Shown piece by piece: positions 13,858-23,600 of a DNA stretch of 24,591 nucleotides (position 1 is the stretch's first letter; the number at the start of each line of letters is the position of its first letter). The position numbers were made by a program, and so were the translations under genes. The stretch spans positions 1 through 24,591 of the forward strand of contig DASXTB010000246.1 of NCBI GenBank assembly GCA_036505615.1, given 5' to 3'. The notes beneath the pieces were generated by a model. It worked only from the letters and a program-made list of their open reading frames with translations, ran no database searches and was not told the origin of the DNA. This DNA is from DASXTB01 sp036505615 (lineage in GTDB: Bacteria; Acidobacteriota; UBA6911; JACQSX01).

Positions 13858-14976
13858 TTACGGCTTCGGCATCCTTGCTCGATCCTTCTCCAACTGCTCA
13901 TTTTTTAAACGTTGTACTTCGGCGAACTGTTTGCGGGCCTCATCGTAGCGTCCCAGTTGCTGATAGAGGCGCGCTAGAAGATAACGTTTTTCCGGATCCA
14001 CAGGATCCCTTGCCACAGCGGTTTCCAGAGGCTTCAGTGCTTCGGCCAATTTTCCTTGTTTGGTCTTGATTTTCCCCAGCAGTGCATTGGCTTCCGGAGA
14101 ATCGGGATTGAGTGCCAGTGCCGCAGCCAGCTCTCCTAGAGCCGACGAAAGATTGCCCGCTGTCTCGTGCAAGTTGGCTAAGTAATAGAGCGAGGAAAAG
14201 TCCTTGGGGTTGTGCCGCAGCTCCTTCTCAAAGGCTGCCACCGCGTCCGCATTGCGGCTCAGCTTGAAATAGGCCAAGCCCAGCGAATACTGCAGCCGCG
14301 GCAGGGTCGGCTCTAATTTGGCGGCAGCCTCCAACTCCAGGGCCGCCTTTTCCCATTCCAATCGAATCAGTAGGTCTTGACCTCGAAGCAAATGGGAAGG
14401 AGCCACGCCACCTTCCACTTGCACCAGATGATCGACGATTCCGGCCAGTTCTGATTTCTGCAGGCGAAGGTAAGCCAAGCCGATTGCATACAAGACCGCG
14501 GGATCATCGGGTGCAGCCTTTAGGGCTTTGCTCAAGTACTCAATAGCGTCTTTATCTCGGCCCAGTTCCACTAGCGAGAGTCCAATGAGCTGTGCCGCCT
14601 GGATGTTGTCAGGCGCAACTTCCAGGAAGCGCTTCAGGGAATCGATCGCATTTTCGAATTCATTCTTCCGATAATGCGCGATTCCAAGATTCAAAAGCAC
14701 TGGAGAGAGATTGGGTGCCAGGCGCAATGCGGCCTGGTACGAAGCGATTGCTTCCGGATATCGATCCATCCGCATCAGGACCGCCCCCAGATTTGCGTGA
14801 GCTTCGGCGTAGTTCGGATCCTCCTGCAACACTGCCCTGTATGTTGCTTCTGCTTCCTTAAGGGCTCCCTTTCTCTGCAGCCCTACTGCATGGTTGAATC
14901 TGGCGACCACGTCTGCCGAATGCTGCGCCAGGGAGTGGGCGGTCAAAACTAAAAGCAGGAGCGAAACGAATTGCAT
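13858..14976 (-). CDS. Exported TPR-repeat protein
   Basis: From ATG 14976 the protein has 372 residues: a signal peptide (MQFVSLLLLVLTAHSLAQ) and then about ten tetratricopeptide repeats, visible for example as AEATYRAVLQEDPNYAEAHA, EAIASYQAALRLAPN and DAVAAFEKELRHNPKD. TPR arrays are protein-binding scaffolds; no catalytic domain is present. The frame stays open to 15051, but that extension (ATREESDGQHYKKK) precedes the signal peptide and is unlikely. TAATAT exactly 7 nt before ATG 14976 supports that start. It is the last gene of the co-directional receptor-TPR series and shares architecture with the TPR protein upstream. Its partner is unknown; a periplasmic role linked to the Oar-like receptors is a guess from position. 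Confidence 0.9.
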   Translation of the reverse strand: MQFVSLLLLVLTAHSLAQHSADVVARFNHAVGLQRKGALKEAEATYRAVLQEDPNYAEAHANLGAVLMRMDRYPEAIASYQAALRLAPNLSPVLLNLGIAHYRKNEFENAIDSLKRFLEVAPDNIQAAQLIGLSLVELGRDKDAIEYLSKALKAAPDDPAVLYAIGLAYLRLQKSELAGIVDHLVQVEGGVAPSHLLRGQDLLIRLEWEKAALELEAAAKLEPTLPRLQYSLGLAYFKLSRNADAVAAFEKELRHNPKDFSSLYYLANLHETAGNLSSALGELAAALALNPDSPEANALLGKIKTKQGKLAEALKPLETAVARDPVDPEKRYLLARLYQQLGRYDEARKQFAEVQRLKNEQLEKDRARMPKP

Positions 14977-14983
14977 GCCGTCG

Positions 14984-14989
14984 ATATTA
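14984..14989 (-). promoter_or_regulatory. -10 hexamer 7 nt before the TPR gene start (leaderless candidate)
   Basis: TAATAT on the minus strand, then CGACGGC (7 nt) and ATG 14976. No Shine-Dalgarno site is present. Same geometry as at aguB. Confidence 0.5.
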
Positions 14990-15062
14990 GCACCCTGAAT
15001 GGCAAATTTCTTTTTGTAATGCTGACCGTCGCTTTCTTCTCTGGTCGCCACGGGTTGGTGGC

Positions 15063-15335
15063 GACGCCGAAGGCGTCAGATAGAATAGCCGGGGGCTGAG
15101 CCCGCCTCAGGCGGGCGTCGCCCCCGGTTACAATAGCCAACAAGAGCATGCACCCTGAAGGGGTGCGATAGGGATGGCGTAAACGTTATTGCTGAGAAAA
15201 CATCGCTTCAGTCGGTGTCGGGCGACTTTTTGTTGCACCCTTTCAGGGTGCCGAGATGAATAATGAGCCAGTCCGGGGGCGGCGCGCAAAAAGCGCGCTC
15301 TGCCCCCGGCTATTCTCTTTGACGCCTTCGGCGTC
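15063..15335. repeat. Nested inverted repeat with internal REP pair
   Basis: The outer arms 15063-15096 and 15302-15335 match at 32 of 34 positions and each contain the palindrome GACGCCGAAGGCGTC. Inside, GCACCCTGAAGGGGTGC (15150-15166) and GCACCCTTTCAGGGTGC (15235-15251) form a second REP pair. A further hairpin, GCCCGCCTCAGGCGGGC, lies at about 15100-15116. Together with the next element it fills the 635-bp gap between the two TPR genes. I see no gene there. Confidence 0.88.
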
Positions 15336-15352
15336 TATAGCCCGCTCCACAC

Positions 15353-15376
15353 TTTGTCTCACGAACGTGAGACAAA
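15353..15376. repeat. 11-bp perfect hairpin
   Basis: TTTGTCTCACG and CGTGAGACAAA are exact reverse complements separated by 2 nt. The hairpin lies between two larger inverted repeats. It is not followed by a T-tract on either strand in the position expected for a terminator, so its role is unclear. Confidence 0.6.
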
Positions 15377-15381
15377 AATTG

Positions 15382-15531
15382 GTACCGCGACCCCGCCCAG
15401 CGGGAGACCGCGAGGAGATTCTCACAGCATGCATAGATTTTTCGTTACCGGCGGCTGACTCGGAACATTGCTAGATTTGCGGAAGCTATGTGCATTCTCC
15501 CCACGGTCCCCCGCTGGGTGGGGTCGCGGTA
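15382..15531. repeat. REPIN-like inverted repeat, about 41-nt arms
   Basis: The left arm (15382-15424) and right arm (15491-15531) share ACCGCGACCCC, CCCAGCGGG and GAGGAGA-type blocks in opposite orientation with a few mismatches, around a 66-nt centre. Beyond it, 15563-15605 has degenerate direct repeats (GACCTGCTAA, GACCTGCTGA) that recur in the opposite orientation at 16714-16749. Confidence 0.8.
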
Positions 15532-15611
15532 TCGAATCCCTCTCACATTTCTTGGGACTGATCACTTGCGGACCTGCTAACCTGCAGACCTGCTGACTTG
15601 TTAGGGGATCG

Positions 15612-16637
15612 TCACTGCTTGGGACGCTGTGTCCGAAGCTGCGCTTCAACAGCGCGCAGCTTGGCGGCATCGGGGGCATTGGGAGCCACGGCCAGGTACT
15701 CCCTCAATTCATCGGCCGCTTCTTGAGGCCGATTGTCCCGAATGTAGAGCTCAGCCAGGTACACATGCGCGCGCGACGACCCGGCAGGATCCAGGCGCAA
15801 CGCCTGCTGCAATGCGGTGCGGGCGGCTTCGCGCCGGTCCAGAGTGAAATCAGCAATACCCAAAAAAAGATAAGTGGGCGCCGAATCGGGCTCGGCTGCC
15901 GTCGCGGATTCAAGATCCTGTATCGCCTGGGTGAACTTTTTCTGCTGGAACTCACATATCCCCAGTCCGCGAAGCGCGGGCCCATAACGACGATCGACTT
16001 GCAAAGCTCGTTTGAAATCCAGCAATGCATCTTCGATGCGCCCTTGGGCAACCAGCAGGTGGCCACGTTCGGCCAGGGCTTGAAAATACTCCGGGAAGAG
16101 ATCGATCGATCGACCAAAACTTGCCAGCGCCCGCTCCGGCTCGCGATTTGATTTGAACTTGAGCCCTTCTTCAAAGGCCTTGCGTGCGCTCTTGGGCACT
16201 TGTTGCGTGGCTTCCGCGACTGTAACCGTACCCGCCTTGGGGTCCGGGTGGGATTTCATGGTGAGCGGAAGCCGGAGGAAAATGTTGACCATTAACCTGC
16301 CTGAGATGGAGCGGCTGGTGTCGGCTTCCACGGGATCGGTGAATTGCTGGGGATTGGTGGGATTGGTTGCCGTCAAAGTATAACGGCCGCGGGGAACTTC
16401 TCGGAATTCGTAGCGCCCGTTGTCGTCGCTGAATGTCTCACGCGACAGACCGGAAGGGCCGCTCAGCCGGACAAGAACGCGCGTGGCAGGCATGTCGTCC
16501 GGCAGACTAACCTTGCCGTGGATGACAAAAGCTCCGACGGATTGGGCAAAGAGGGTTGACGCCAGCCAGACGGCCAGTACGACAAAGCACAGGAAGTGTC
16601 GAATGACGGATGCCGAATGTCGAATGCCGGACCTCAT
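15612..16637 (-). CDS. Exported carboxypeptidase-regulatory-like/TPR protein
   Basis: From ATG 16637 this is a 341-residue protein. After a signal segment (SVIRHFLCFVVLAVWLASTLFAQ) comes a beta-sandwich of the carboxypeptidase-regulatory type at about 35-100 (GKVSLPDDMPATRVLVRLSG, DDNGRYEFREVPRGRYTLTA). TPR repeats follow from about 145 to the end (ALASFGRSIDLFPEYFQALA, DALLDFKRALQVDRRYGPAL). This domain pair is frequent in acidobacterial secreted proteins; function unknown, probably a binding scaffold. Residues near the N-terminus (IRHSASVIRH) are encoded by 7-nt-period repeat DNA (CATTCGA units). A TTG 75 nt further upstream also keeps the frame open but reads through an inverted repeat, so ATG 16637 is preferred, without a clear ribosome-binding site. 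It lies between the receptor genes and the second TPR gene. Confidence 0.87.
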   Translation of the reverse strand: MRSGIRHSASVIRHFLCFVVLAVWLASTLFAQSVGAFVIHGKVSLPDDMPATRVLVRLSGPSGLSRETFSDDNGRYEFREVPRGRYTLTATNPTNPQQFTDPVEADTSRSISGRLMVNIFLRLPLTMKSHPDPKAGTVTVAEATQQVPKSARKAFEEGLKFKSNREPERALASFGRSIDLFPEYFQALAERGHLLVAQGRIEDALLDFKRALQVDRRYGPALRGLGICEFQQKKFTQAIQDLESATAAEPDSAPTYLFLGIADFTLDRREAARTALQQALRLDPAGSSRAHVYLAELYIRDNRPQEAADELREYLAVAPNAPDAAKLRAVEAQLRTQRPKQ

Positions 16638-16656
16638 GTCGGTATGGAACGAATCC

Positions 16657-16858
16657 GATAGCGGAGCCGCGAACGTAAGAGAGCGTGGGGGGAGAATGTG
16701 AGTTGAAGACAAAGGTCAGCGGTCTTCAGGTCAGGAAGTCAGCAGGTCAAAACTTCTCGGTCGGGTAGTTTCATCCTCCGACATTGACCTGCGACTCGAA
16801 TTCTCCCCACGCTCCCTTACGGTCGCGGCTCGGATCTTTCCTGACCTGTTGACTCTGC
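16657..16858. repeat. Inverted repeat between the Oar-like receptor and TPR genes
   Basis: The left arm 16657-16697 and right arm 16800-16836 share GAGCCGCG, CGTAAG and AGCGTGGGG blocks in opposite orientation with few mismatches. Inside the left half, 16714-16749 holds degenerate GGTCAG/AGGTCA units; complementary units occur at 16784-16790 and 16841-16858. The element fills the 226-bp gap, so it lies in the leader of the TPR gene. Confidence 0.82.
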
Positions 16859-16863
16859 CTCGC

Positions 16864-19800
16864 CTAAAAATAAATCTTGGCCGCCAATTCAATCACGCGC
16901 GCGGCCCCTACGCCGGGCTGGCCGTTGAACTCACCCACAGCGCGTCCCAACCGATCCGGCGTGGTAGTCGGCGGAATCGCGCCGCCTCGAACGTTCTGGA
17001 TCCAATCCGGCGAAGCCTGCTGTCGCTCCTTGTAATTTGAAAAATTCGACGCAATGTTCCAGGTCAGGCCCGTCGCCACACCATTGAACTGCGGGTGATT
17101 GAAGGCGTTGAACATTTCCAGCCGCAGTTGCACGCGACGCGACCCTTCGCCGCCGAACGGGAAGTTCTTGTAGATGGAAATGTCGTGGAGATTCGTTCCC
17201 GGCAGAGTCAAATACTGCCGGTTGCCCAGTCCAAGGCTTCCGATGTCGGGAAGGCGGAGCGCGGTGAAATCGAACCAACTGGTGCGACTGCGCTGTCCTT
17301 TCGGATCCGCAGTCAAAACGGGGCGCACAGCTTCCGTCCAGGATCCGTTGATTCTCTGGTTGAGAGTCACATTGGGAATACCGATGCCGACCTCGGCCGG
17401 CGCTCCGGTGGCAAACTGGCTGATTCCAGCCAGCTCCCAATCATCAAAGGCCCCCCTCGCCAGCCAGTGATCCCCCAGATGCGGGCTCAACTTGGGCAGA
17501 TTCCAAACATAGTTGATTGCCATGACATGCTGCCGATCAAAGCTGGCGCGCCGGTAGTCATAGAGCCGGGTGTTGATCGGATTGCTGGTGTCAGTATCAC
17601 CGTTGGCCGTGTCCATCGCCTTCGACCAGGTGTATGCCAAAGTGTAGGTCAAGCTGCGACTGAATTTCCGATTGACCGTGACCTGCATGGAGTGGTAATT
17701 GGCAGACCCCACATATTCAGTGAAGTTGATGGTGCCATAACCAGGATACCGCCGCAGGAAGTCTGCGGGCAGCGCTTTCGTGCCATCGAACTTCAGTCCT
17801 GCATCTTTGTAAACCTGCGCGATAGTTGTGTCCTGATCCGGAACGATGCCGTTGGGATAGCGGCTGGGATCCTGATTCTGCTTCAGGAAGGTGGCGCCGT
17901 AGGGGATGTAATTCAAATTCCGCCTCTGGGCCAGATGATGGGAGAGAGAGCCGACATACCCGACACTGATCACGGTATCGAATCCGATGTCGTGTTGTAT
18001 CTGCAAGCTGAAGTTCTGGACATTGGGAACAAAGCCATCCGTCGCCGAGCCGACCACGCCAATCGGAGCAAGCGCGATCTGGCCGGTGCTTGCGCCTACC
18101 GTATCCAGGTTTCCGAAATTGAAGGTCGGATTGACAAAGAACGGAGGCTGGCCTACGGCCGGGAAAATGAGCGTGTTGCCAGAGACGCGGTCGTAAAAAA
18201 TTCCGTAGCCTCCGCGGACTACCGTCTTGCTGTTCCCGAACACATCAAACGCAAAGCCGATGCGCGGTCCCCACTGGACGCCGCGATTCTCGATTCCGCC
18301 GGGCAAGTAACCCTTGGCGGTATCCCCCATTCCATTGAAGGGGTCGCCCGAGCCGGGAACGATCCGGCCGATCAAGTAGCTCGGTAATTCCACAGAGGGA
18401 TTGAGCGGATCGATAGCCTTGTTGTTGACGTTGCGATAGTAAAGGCGCACTGCCTTCGACTGATCCCACAAAGAGGGATTGAAGAAAGAGGCCTGCTTTC
18501 TCTTGTCGTATTGCGGCTGGATCCAGTACATGCGCACCCCATAGTCGAGAGTGAGCCGCTTATTGAACTTCCAGTTGTCCTGCAGAAACCACTCGACGTT
18601 GGAATTTCGGTACTGTCCTTGGAAGATTTCTCGATTGGGCTCGCTTAACGTATCAAAGTTTCCCAGCAGCGCATTAGCGTAGGGATGTCCTGCGTTGTCT
18701 GGATTGTTCGTGTTGTTGTTGAAGAGGATGTTCATGGAGGTTCCGGCTGCCTGATCCTTCCGGCTCCGCTGGAAGAAGATTCCCGCCTTGAGCAGATGCG
18801 GCCCCCACACTTTGCTGATGTTGTCGATGAAGTCGAACGTCGTGTTGGAGTTCTTGTACGGAAACTGGCTGTAGTTATCAATTACCGCATAATTCTGGCC
18901 AGGAGTTCCTGCGAAGCGGAGGTTGATGAATGCGTTGGCCTGGTAAGGGAAAGGCGGCTTGAAAGTCAGGCCAAGACCCTTCATGGTGTCCGCATCCGGG
19001 TCCGTGGGATCAAGTGTCAGGTTGTTCTGGCTCGGGCCGAAGATGAACTCGTTTACCAGAGTGGGCGAGATCGTGGAGGTGACATTGACCGCCCCGTTTC
19101 GAGCCGGGCCTTGTTTAAAAATGGTCGGAGTGAGCGGGAAGTTCTGCCCTGAAGTCCAGCCGACTCCATAAGGCAAGATCTGCGTATCGTCGTCCTGTGT
19201 CAACCGGACGAACATCGTCGTCTTCTCCGTAATGTGGTAATCGATTCGGAGATTGTCGTTTCGGCGTGGATATCCGCTGCTGACCTGGGAGTTGTGATTG
19301 AACGACGGCAAGCTGGATGCCTGATTCTCGAACTTTGAGAAGAGTTTCAGAATATTGACGCCGTTCGGGTTTAGGCGGTTGCTTGGAATAATATTGCCGG
19401 GGAAGGCCTGCTTGGTCAGCGGGTCGATGATGGTGATCGGATTCCCAAGGCCGTCTTTCGTCGCGCTGAAGTTGCCTGAAACCTCGGCTGCAGTCGGTAC
19501 CCGCACGTTGCGGGCGCCGGTTGGAACTAACTGCCTGTGCCATTCCTGCCCGAAGAAAAAGAAAAGCTTGTCCTTTAATATGTCCTTGGGCAGCAAGATC
19601 GGGCCGCCGCCGTTGTATCCGAAGTAGTTGTAGCGGTAAAAGGGACGAGAATTGCGCTCGATTCCGCTGGCGAATCTCCCGTTGGCATTGTTGATGAAGC
19701 TGTTGGCGTTCAACCCTTCATGCCGGTGAAAAAGGTACGTGGACCCGTGGAATTCATTGGTACCGCCGCGGGTGACGATCTTGATATCGCCCCCGGCCGA

Positions 19801-20511
19801 GCGTCCGTATTCGGCCTGATAGTTCGACGTGAGAACTTTGAATTCAGCCACTGCGTCCAGGTTCAACATCACGTGCTGCGTCCCATTCGAGCCTGTATCG
19901 ACGTTGGTGGACCCGTCGATGGTCAAATTGTGCTGGTTGTTTCGCGTTCCGTTAAAACTGATATTGCCGAATCCTCCCGGACCGGCCACCTGCGGATCTA
20001 CGGTGCTGACAATTCCCGGGACCAGCTTCAACATGTCAAGATAATTGCGGCCGTTGAGAGCCAGCTCCCGCACCTGCCGGCCTGTGATGGCTTCTCCGAT
20101 CTCGCCACTGGAGGATTTGATCTGCAGTTGCGCGTTTTCTGCGGCGACAGTCACCGTGTTGGCAATCTCTCCCACTTCCAGAGTCAGCTCGCCCGTGGAT
20201 TGCTTATCGGTAGCGTTTAAGATCACGCCGGATTTCACCAGTTTCTTGAAACCCGTCAATTCAACGGTTACCGTGTAAGTGCCGGGTTGGAGCGTGGGGA
20301 AGAAAAACGTTCCGTCGTCGCCGGAGATGGTATCGAATTCCTGATTAGTCCGGGTGTCGATCGCCTTCACGCTGGCGCCCGGAATGGCGGCCCCCTGCTG
20401 ATCCTGCACGCGGCCGCTCAAGCTGGCGCTGGTTTGGGCAAACACGACGGCTGCCGTGAAAGCGATCAGTGGAAGTAAAACGAATAGAGCCTTGCTATAG
20501 CTCTTGCTCAT
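16864..20511 (-). CDS. Oar-like TonB-dependent outer-membrane receptor
   Basis: A 1215-residue outer-membrane protein of the Oar type, expected to import or bind a substrate using TonB energy. Residues 1-25 are a signal peptide ending VVFA. A carboxypeptidase-regulatory-like domain covers about 30-90 (SLSGRVQDQQGAAIPGASVK, GTFFFPTLQPGTYTVTVELT). The plug covers about 120-250 (LALNGRNYLDMLKLVPGI, NLTIDGSTN, EYGRSAGGDIKIVTRGGTNE). The remainder is a long beta-barrel with aromatic-rich strands ending in a terminal Phe (AAKIYF). AAGGAGG (20516-20522) stands 4 nt before the ATG, a strong ribosome-binding site. It lies 106 bp downstream of a second receptor of the same type and may be co-transcribed with it. 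The substrate is unknown, and no regulator is nearby. Confidence 0.95.
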   Translation of the reverse strand: MSKSYSKALFVLLPLIAFTAAVVFAQTSASLSGRVQDQQGAAIPGASVKAIDTRTNQEFDTISGDDGTFFFPTLQPGTYTVTVELTGFKKLVKSGVILNATDKQSTGELTLEVGEIANTVTVAAENAQLQIKSSSGEIGEAITGRQVRELALNGRNYLDMLKLVPGIVSTVDPQVAGPGGFGNISFNGTRNNQHNLTIDGSTNVDTGSNGTQHVMLNLDAVAEFKVLTSNYQAEYGRSAGGDIKIVTRGGTNEFHGSTYLFHRHEGLNANSFINNANGRFASGIERNSRPFYRYNYFGYNGGGPILLPKDILKDKLFFFFGQEWHRQLVPTGARNVRVPTAAEVSGNFSATKDGLGNPITIIDPLTKQAFPGNIIPSNRLNPNGVNILKLFSKFENQASSLPSFNHNSQVSSGYPRRNDNLRIDYHITEKTTMFVRLTQDDDTQILPYGVGWTSGQNFPLTPTIFKQGPARNGAVNVTSTISPTLVNEFIFGPSQNNLTLDPTDPDADTMKGLGLTFKPPFPYQANAFINLRFAGTPGQNYAVIDNYSQFPYKNSNTTFDFIDNISKVWGPHLLKAGIFFQRSRKDQAAGTSMNILFNNNTNNPDNAGHPYANALLGNFDTLSEPNREIFQGQYRNSNVEWFLQDNWKFNKRLTLDYGVRMYWIQPQYDKRKQASFFNPSLWDQSKAVRLYYRNVNNKAIDPLNPSVELPSYLIGRIVPGSGDPFNGMGDTAKGYLPGGIENRGVQWGPRIGFAFDVFGNSKTVVRGGYGIFYDRVSGNTLIFPAVGQPPFFVNPTFNFGNLDTVGASTGQIALAPIGVVGSATDGFVPNVQNFSLQIQHDIGFDTVISVGYVGSLSHHLAQRRNLNYIPYGATFLKQNQDPSRYPNGIVPDQDTTIAQVYKDAGLKFDGTKALPADFLRRYPGYGTINFTEYVGSANYHSMQVTVNRKFSRSLTYTLAYTWSKAMDTANGDTDTSNPINTRLYDYRRASFDRQHVMAINYVWNLPKLSPHLGDHWLARGAFDDWELAGISQFATGAPAEVGIGIPNVTLNQRINGSWTEAVRPVLTADPKGQRSRTSWFDFTALRLPDIGSLGLGNRQYLTLPGTNLHDISIYKNFPFGGEGSRRVQLRLEMFNAFNHPQFNGVATGLTWNIASNFSNYKERQQASPDWIQNVRGGAIPPTTTPDRLGRAVGEFNGQPGVGAARVIELAAKIYF

Positions 20512-20617
20512 TGTTCCTCCTTAACGGGTAATGAGAAACCGGTGATTTAACCGATCATATAAAACGAACGAAGCGAAAAAAAGACAAAGCTCAACGCAAA
20601 GGCGCAATGGCTGCAAA

Positions 20618-23600
20618 TTAGAAAATAATCTTCAACCCAAGCTGCACGTTGCGCGCCAGGTTATTCTGGCCCGTAATCTTACCGAAGTCCGAACTGCTCG
20701 GGCTTCGGCTCGGGTCGCCAAACTGCGGGTGATTGAATGCGTTTAAGAACTCCCCGCGGAATTGAACTTTCGCACGTTCGGTTATTGCAAAGTTCTTGAT
20801 CAGGGAAAGATCCCACAGATTCAGGCCCTGGCCGCGGAAGTTCGGCAGTCGAGATGGAAAGGTCCTGATGTTGCTGGAGAGCTGGATGCGTGTATCGATT
20901 CTCTGCTTTGCGGGATCCACCACGCCGTTTGTCTGAACAGCCGCATCCGTGAAATAAAAACCGCTGGTGTTAAAGGTCGCGTCGACATTGTGCGCATTCA
21001 CTCTCAGCTTGGTCGGGTCGCCAAAATAGACCAGATTTCCCAGGTCCAGAGGCGTGCCGCTCTGTGCCTGCCAGATCCCCCCCAATTGCCAGCCGCCTAC
21101 GATGGCATTGGCAAAGCCGTTCCAATCGTTCCCAAAAGTACGCCCCCGGCCCCAGGGAAGCTCGTAGATGCCGTGGATGACCACCCGGTGAGGAGCGTCA
21201 GAAGCCGCCATGCGTTTCTCATAATCCGCATCGGTCAGGTTAAGCAGAGAGACCTTCTCCATGAATTTCGACCAGGTGTAACTCGAGGATAGGGTATAGC
21301 CGCGGGAGAACCGCTTTTCCACCCGCAACTGGCCTGCATGGTATATCGAGCTGCCGTCAAACCGGTTGGAGTTCACAGAGCTAAATTGGGGGAATGGCTT
21401 CAAGAGCTGCTGCCTTGAGATGGTGCTTCCGTTCATGCTGGTTCCGGGTAGAAGTCCTCGGAAGGGATTGGCGACTAAGGCTGTCAAGAAATCAATCGTT
21501 TTCTGATCATGGATATTGCTGGTGGAGAGATACTGTCGCGGAACAGCATTCAAGTCAAACGTCGAGCTCCCCGCCGAAAAAGTAGGAAGATCATACCCAC
21601 GCGTTCCCACGTACCCCAGCTCGACCAGCCAGTGGTCGGGAAGCTCATGCTGCACTCCAAGCTCCCATCGCTGTGACAACCCGTTTCTCGGATCGACCGA
21701 GAGGAAGGTGATGCCTTGACCAAGAAAGGTGGCCAAACCGAGGCTGGAGCCCGGCGGTTCTGCCACGCCATCGGGGAAAGGATCGGCGAGATTTGCTCGG
21801 AACGTCAGCCCGCTGTCCAAGGTGGGAACGATATTGGTGGCCTGTGAGAATCCGGGCTGATTGACGCCGGCAATCGGGCTGGGAACCATGTACATGGCCC
21901 AGCCCCCGCGGACCACGGTATTGGCGCCGATGCGATAAGCAAAACCGAGCCTGGGCTGGAAGTTGTCCCTGTCCGGATTATAGAAGCCGCGCTTGGCGCT
22001 CTCGCCTTGCTTGGCAAAAAGGAGTCCTCCACGGACATGGAAGTTTTCCGGCGCCAGCTCCGCAATCGGATTTGCGGCATAGGCCGCTCTGGCCGCCGCT
22101 TCGATGGGGCTGGGGCTGGTGAAATCGAAACCGCGGATGTTGCGATTAAAACGCTCCGTAGTGGCGCCCTCAAGCTCGTATCGGAGACCGAGATTCAATG
22201 CCAGCCTGTCGCTTACTTTCCAATCGTCCTGGACGAAGACTCCGTTATAGATCGATTGATTGGCGCGCGATGCAGAGCGATCGATGAAGCCGCCGGTCGG
22301 CTGACCGAGCAGCATGGCTGCCAGGCCCTGCCCGATGGCTGCGGCGGGAGAGTTGTCCAGCGGCCCGCGTGTGAAGGTCCGATCAAAGTCATAGCGGCCG
22401 GCGGCGTTCCTGCTGGGGTAAGCGTTTTCGCGATAGGATCGAAAATCATAACCGACCCTGAAAGAGTGGTTCCCCCACAACTTTGTGAGAGTCGGTTGAA
22501 ACGAGTAAATGTTATAGGAGTTTTGGTCGCCGAGACTGTCGCCCAGCAGGTCAAACGCGTCGTTCTGTATATTAAACCTCGGAAAATAAGAGGCCCCACC
22601 AAAAAAAGCTACCGTTTTAGCAGAAAAGCCGAGAGTTGCCGGATCAAAGGCCCCCTGGTGCTGGCGCACGTTGGGTTCATTGAAGCGCGAAAAGCCGGCT
22701 CGATATTGGAAAATAGTCGTAGGTGAAATAGTAGTAACGTGGTCAAAAGTGCCCGCATTGTTAATGCGGAAGAGGAAGTTTCCGGTGGGCCTGATTCCGT
22801 TAACTACGTCCGTCCAGTTACCGCGATGCTCGACGCGCCAGTTGCGCACGTAACGAAAAAACATCTGCTGCTTTTCGTTCAGTTGGTGGTCGAATCGATA
22901 CGATTCTGAATCGAAGTTGTCGCCCCGCGGTTGAGGCGTTATGTAATTGTTGCGCCCTTGCGAATCACCTGGTTGGTTGGGCAGCGGGTAAAACTTGAGA
23001 TAATTCTGCGCGATCGGGCTGAGGCGAGTCTGGGGAATCACGTTATTTTGAAACGCCTCGCGCTGAATGCGGCCACCGGCTGCCGGCTTGGCGGTCAGCG
23101 GATCATAAATTCTGATTCCCAATGGAAACAGCGCTGAAAGGTCGCCGCGCCTTTCTGCCTCAGTAGGAACAGTAAATTGGCCCGGTTCGGGAAAACCGTC
23201 TTTCAGTCCTTCGTAACCAAAGAAAAAGAATGTGCGGTCGCGCCCATTGTAGATTTTTGGTATCCAGATGGGGCCGCCCGCAGTTCCACCATAGCGGTTG
23301 TAATGCAGCGCCGGACGCGGTGTACCGGCTCGATTGAGGAAGAAATCATTGCCAGCGAGCTTATCGTTCCGGTTGAATTCATAGAGGGTGCCGTGCAACT
23401 CGTTGGTACCGCTTTTGAGCGCGACGTTTACGCTCGCGCCGGCCGTATGTCCCTGCTGGGCATCAAACGTCGCGGTCTGAACTCTGAATTCCTGTACGAC
23501 ATCTGATGGCGGAACATATGCAACCCTTCCGGCGCCGCCCGTGCCGCCTCCGGACGCCATATTGGGCGAGCCATCCAGCGTGAATTCGTTGCGCCCCGGT

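Noticed and set aside
14977..15051. A longer N-terminus for the TPR protein
   Set aside because: It would place 25 charged residues before a good signal peptide, and the -10-like hexamer lies inside the extension.
15353..15376. A rho-independent terminator after the TPR gene at 15612
   Set aside because: The hairpin is perfect but is not followed by a T-run in the direction of transcription and lies about 235 nt past the stop.
17095..18387. A 430-codon open frame on the plus strand opposite the receptor at 16864-20511
   Set aside because: It is antisense to a clear Oar-like receptor, has no family motifs or ribosome-binding site, and is explained by the codon bias of the real gene.
20512..20617. 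A separate promoter for the second receptor (TATATGAT-like box)
   Set aside because: An AT-rich hexamer is present, but no -35 box at acceptable spacing can be seen, so I leave co-transcription and separate initiation open.
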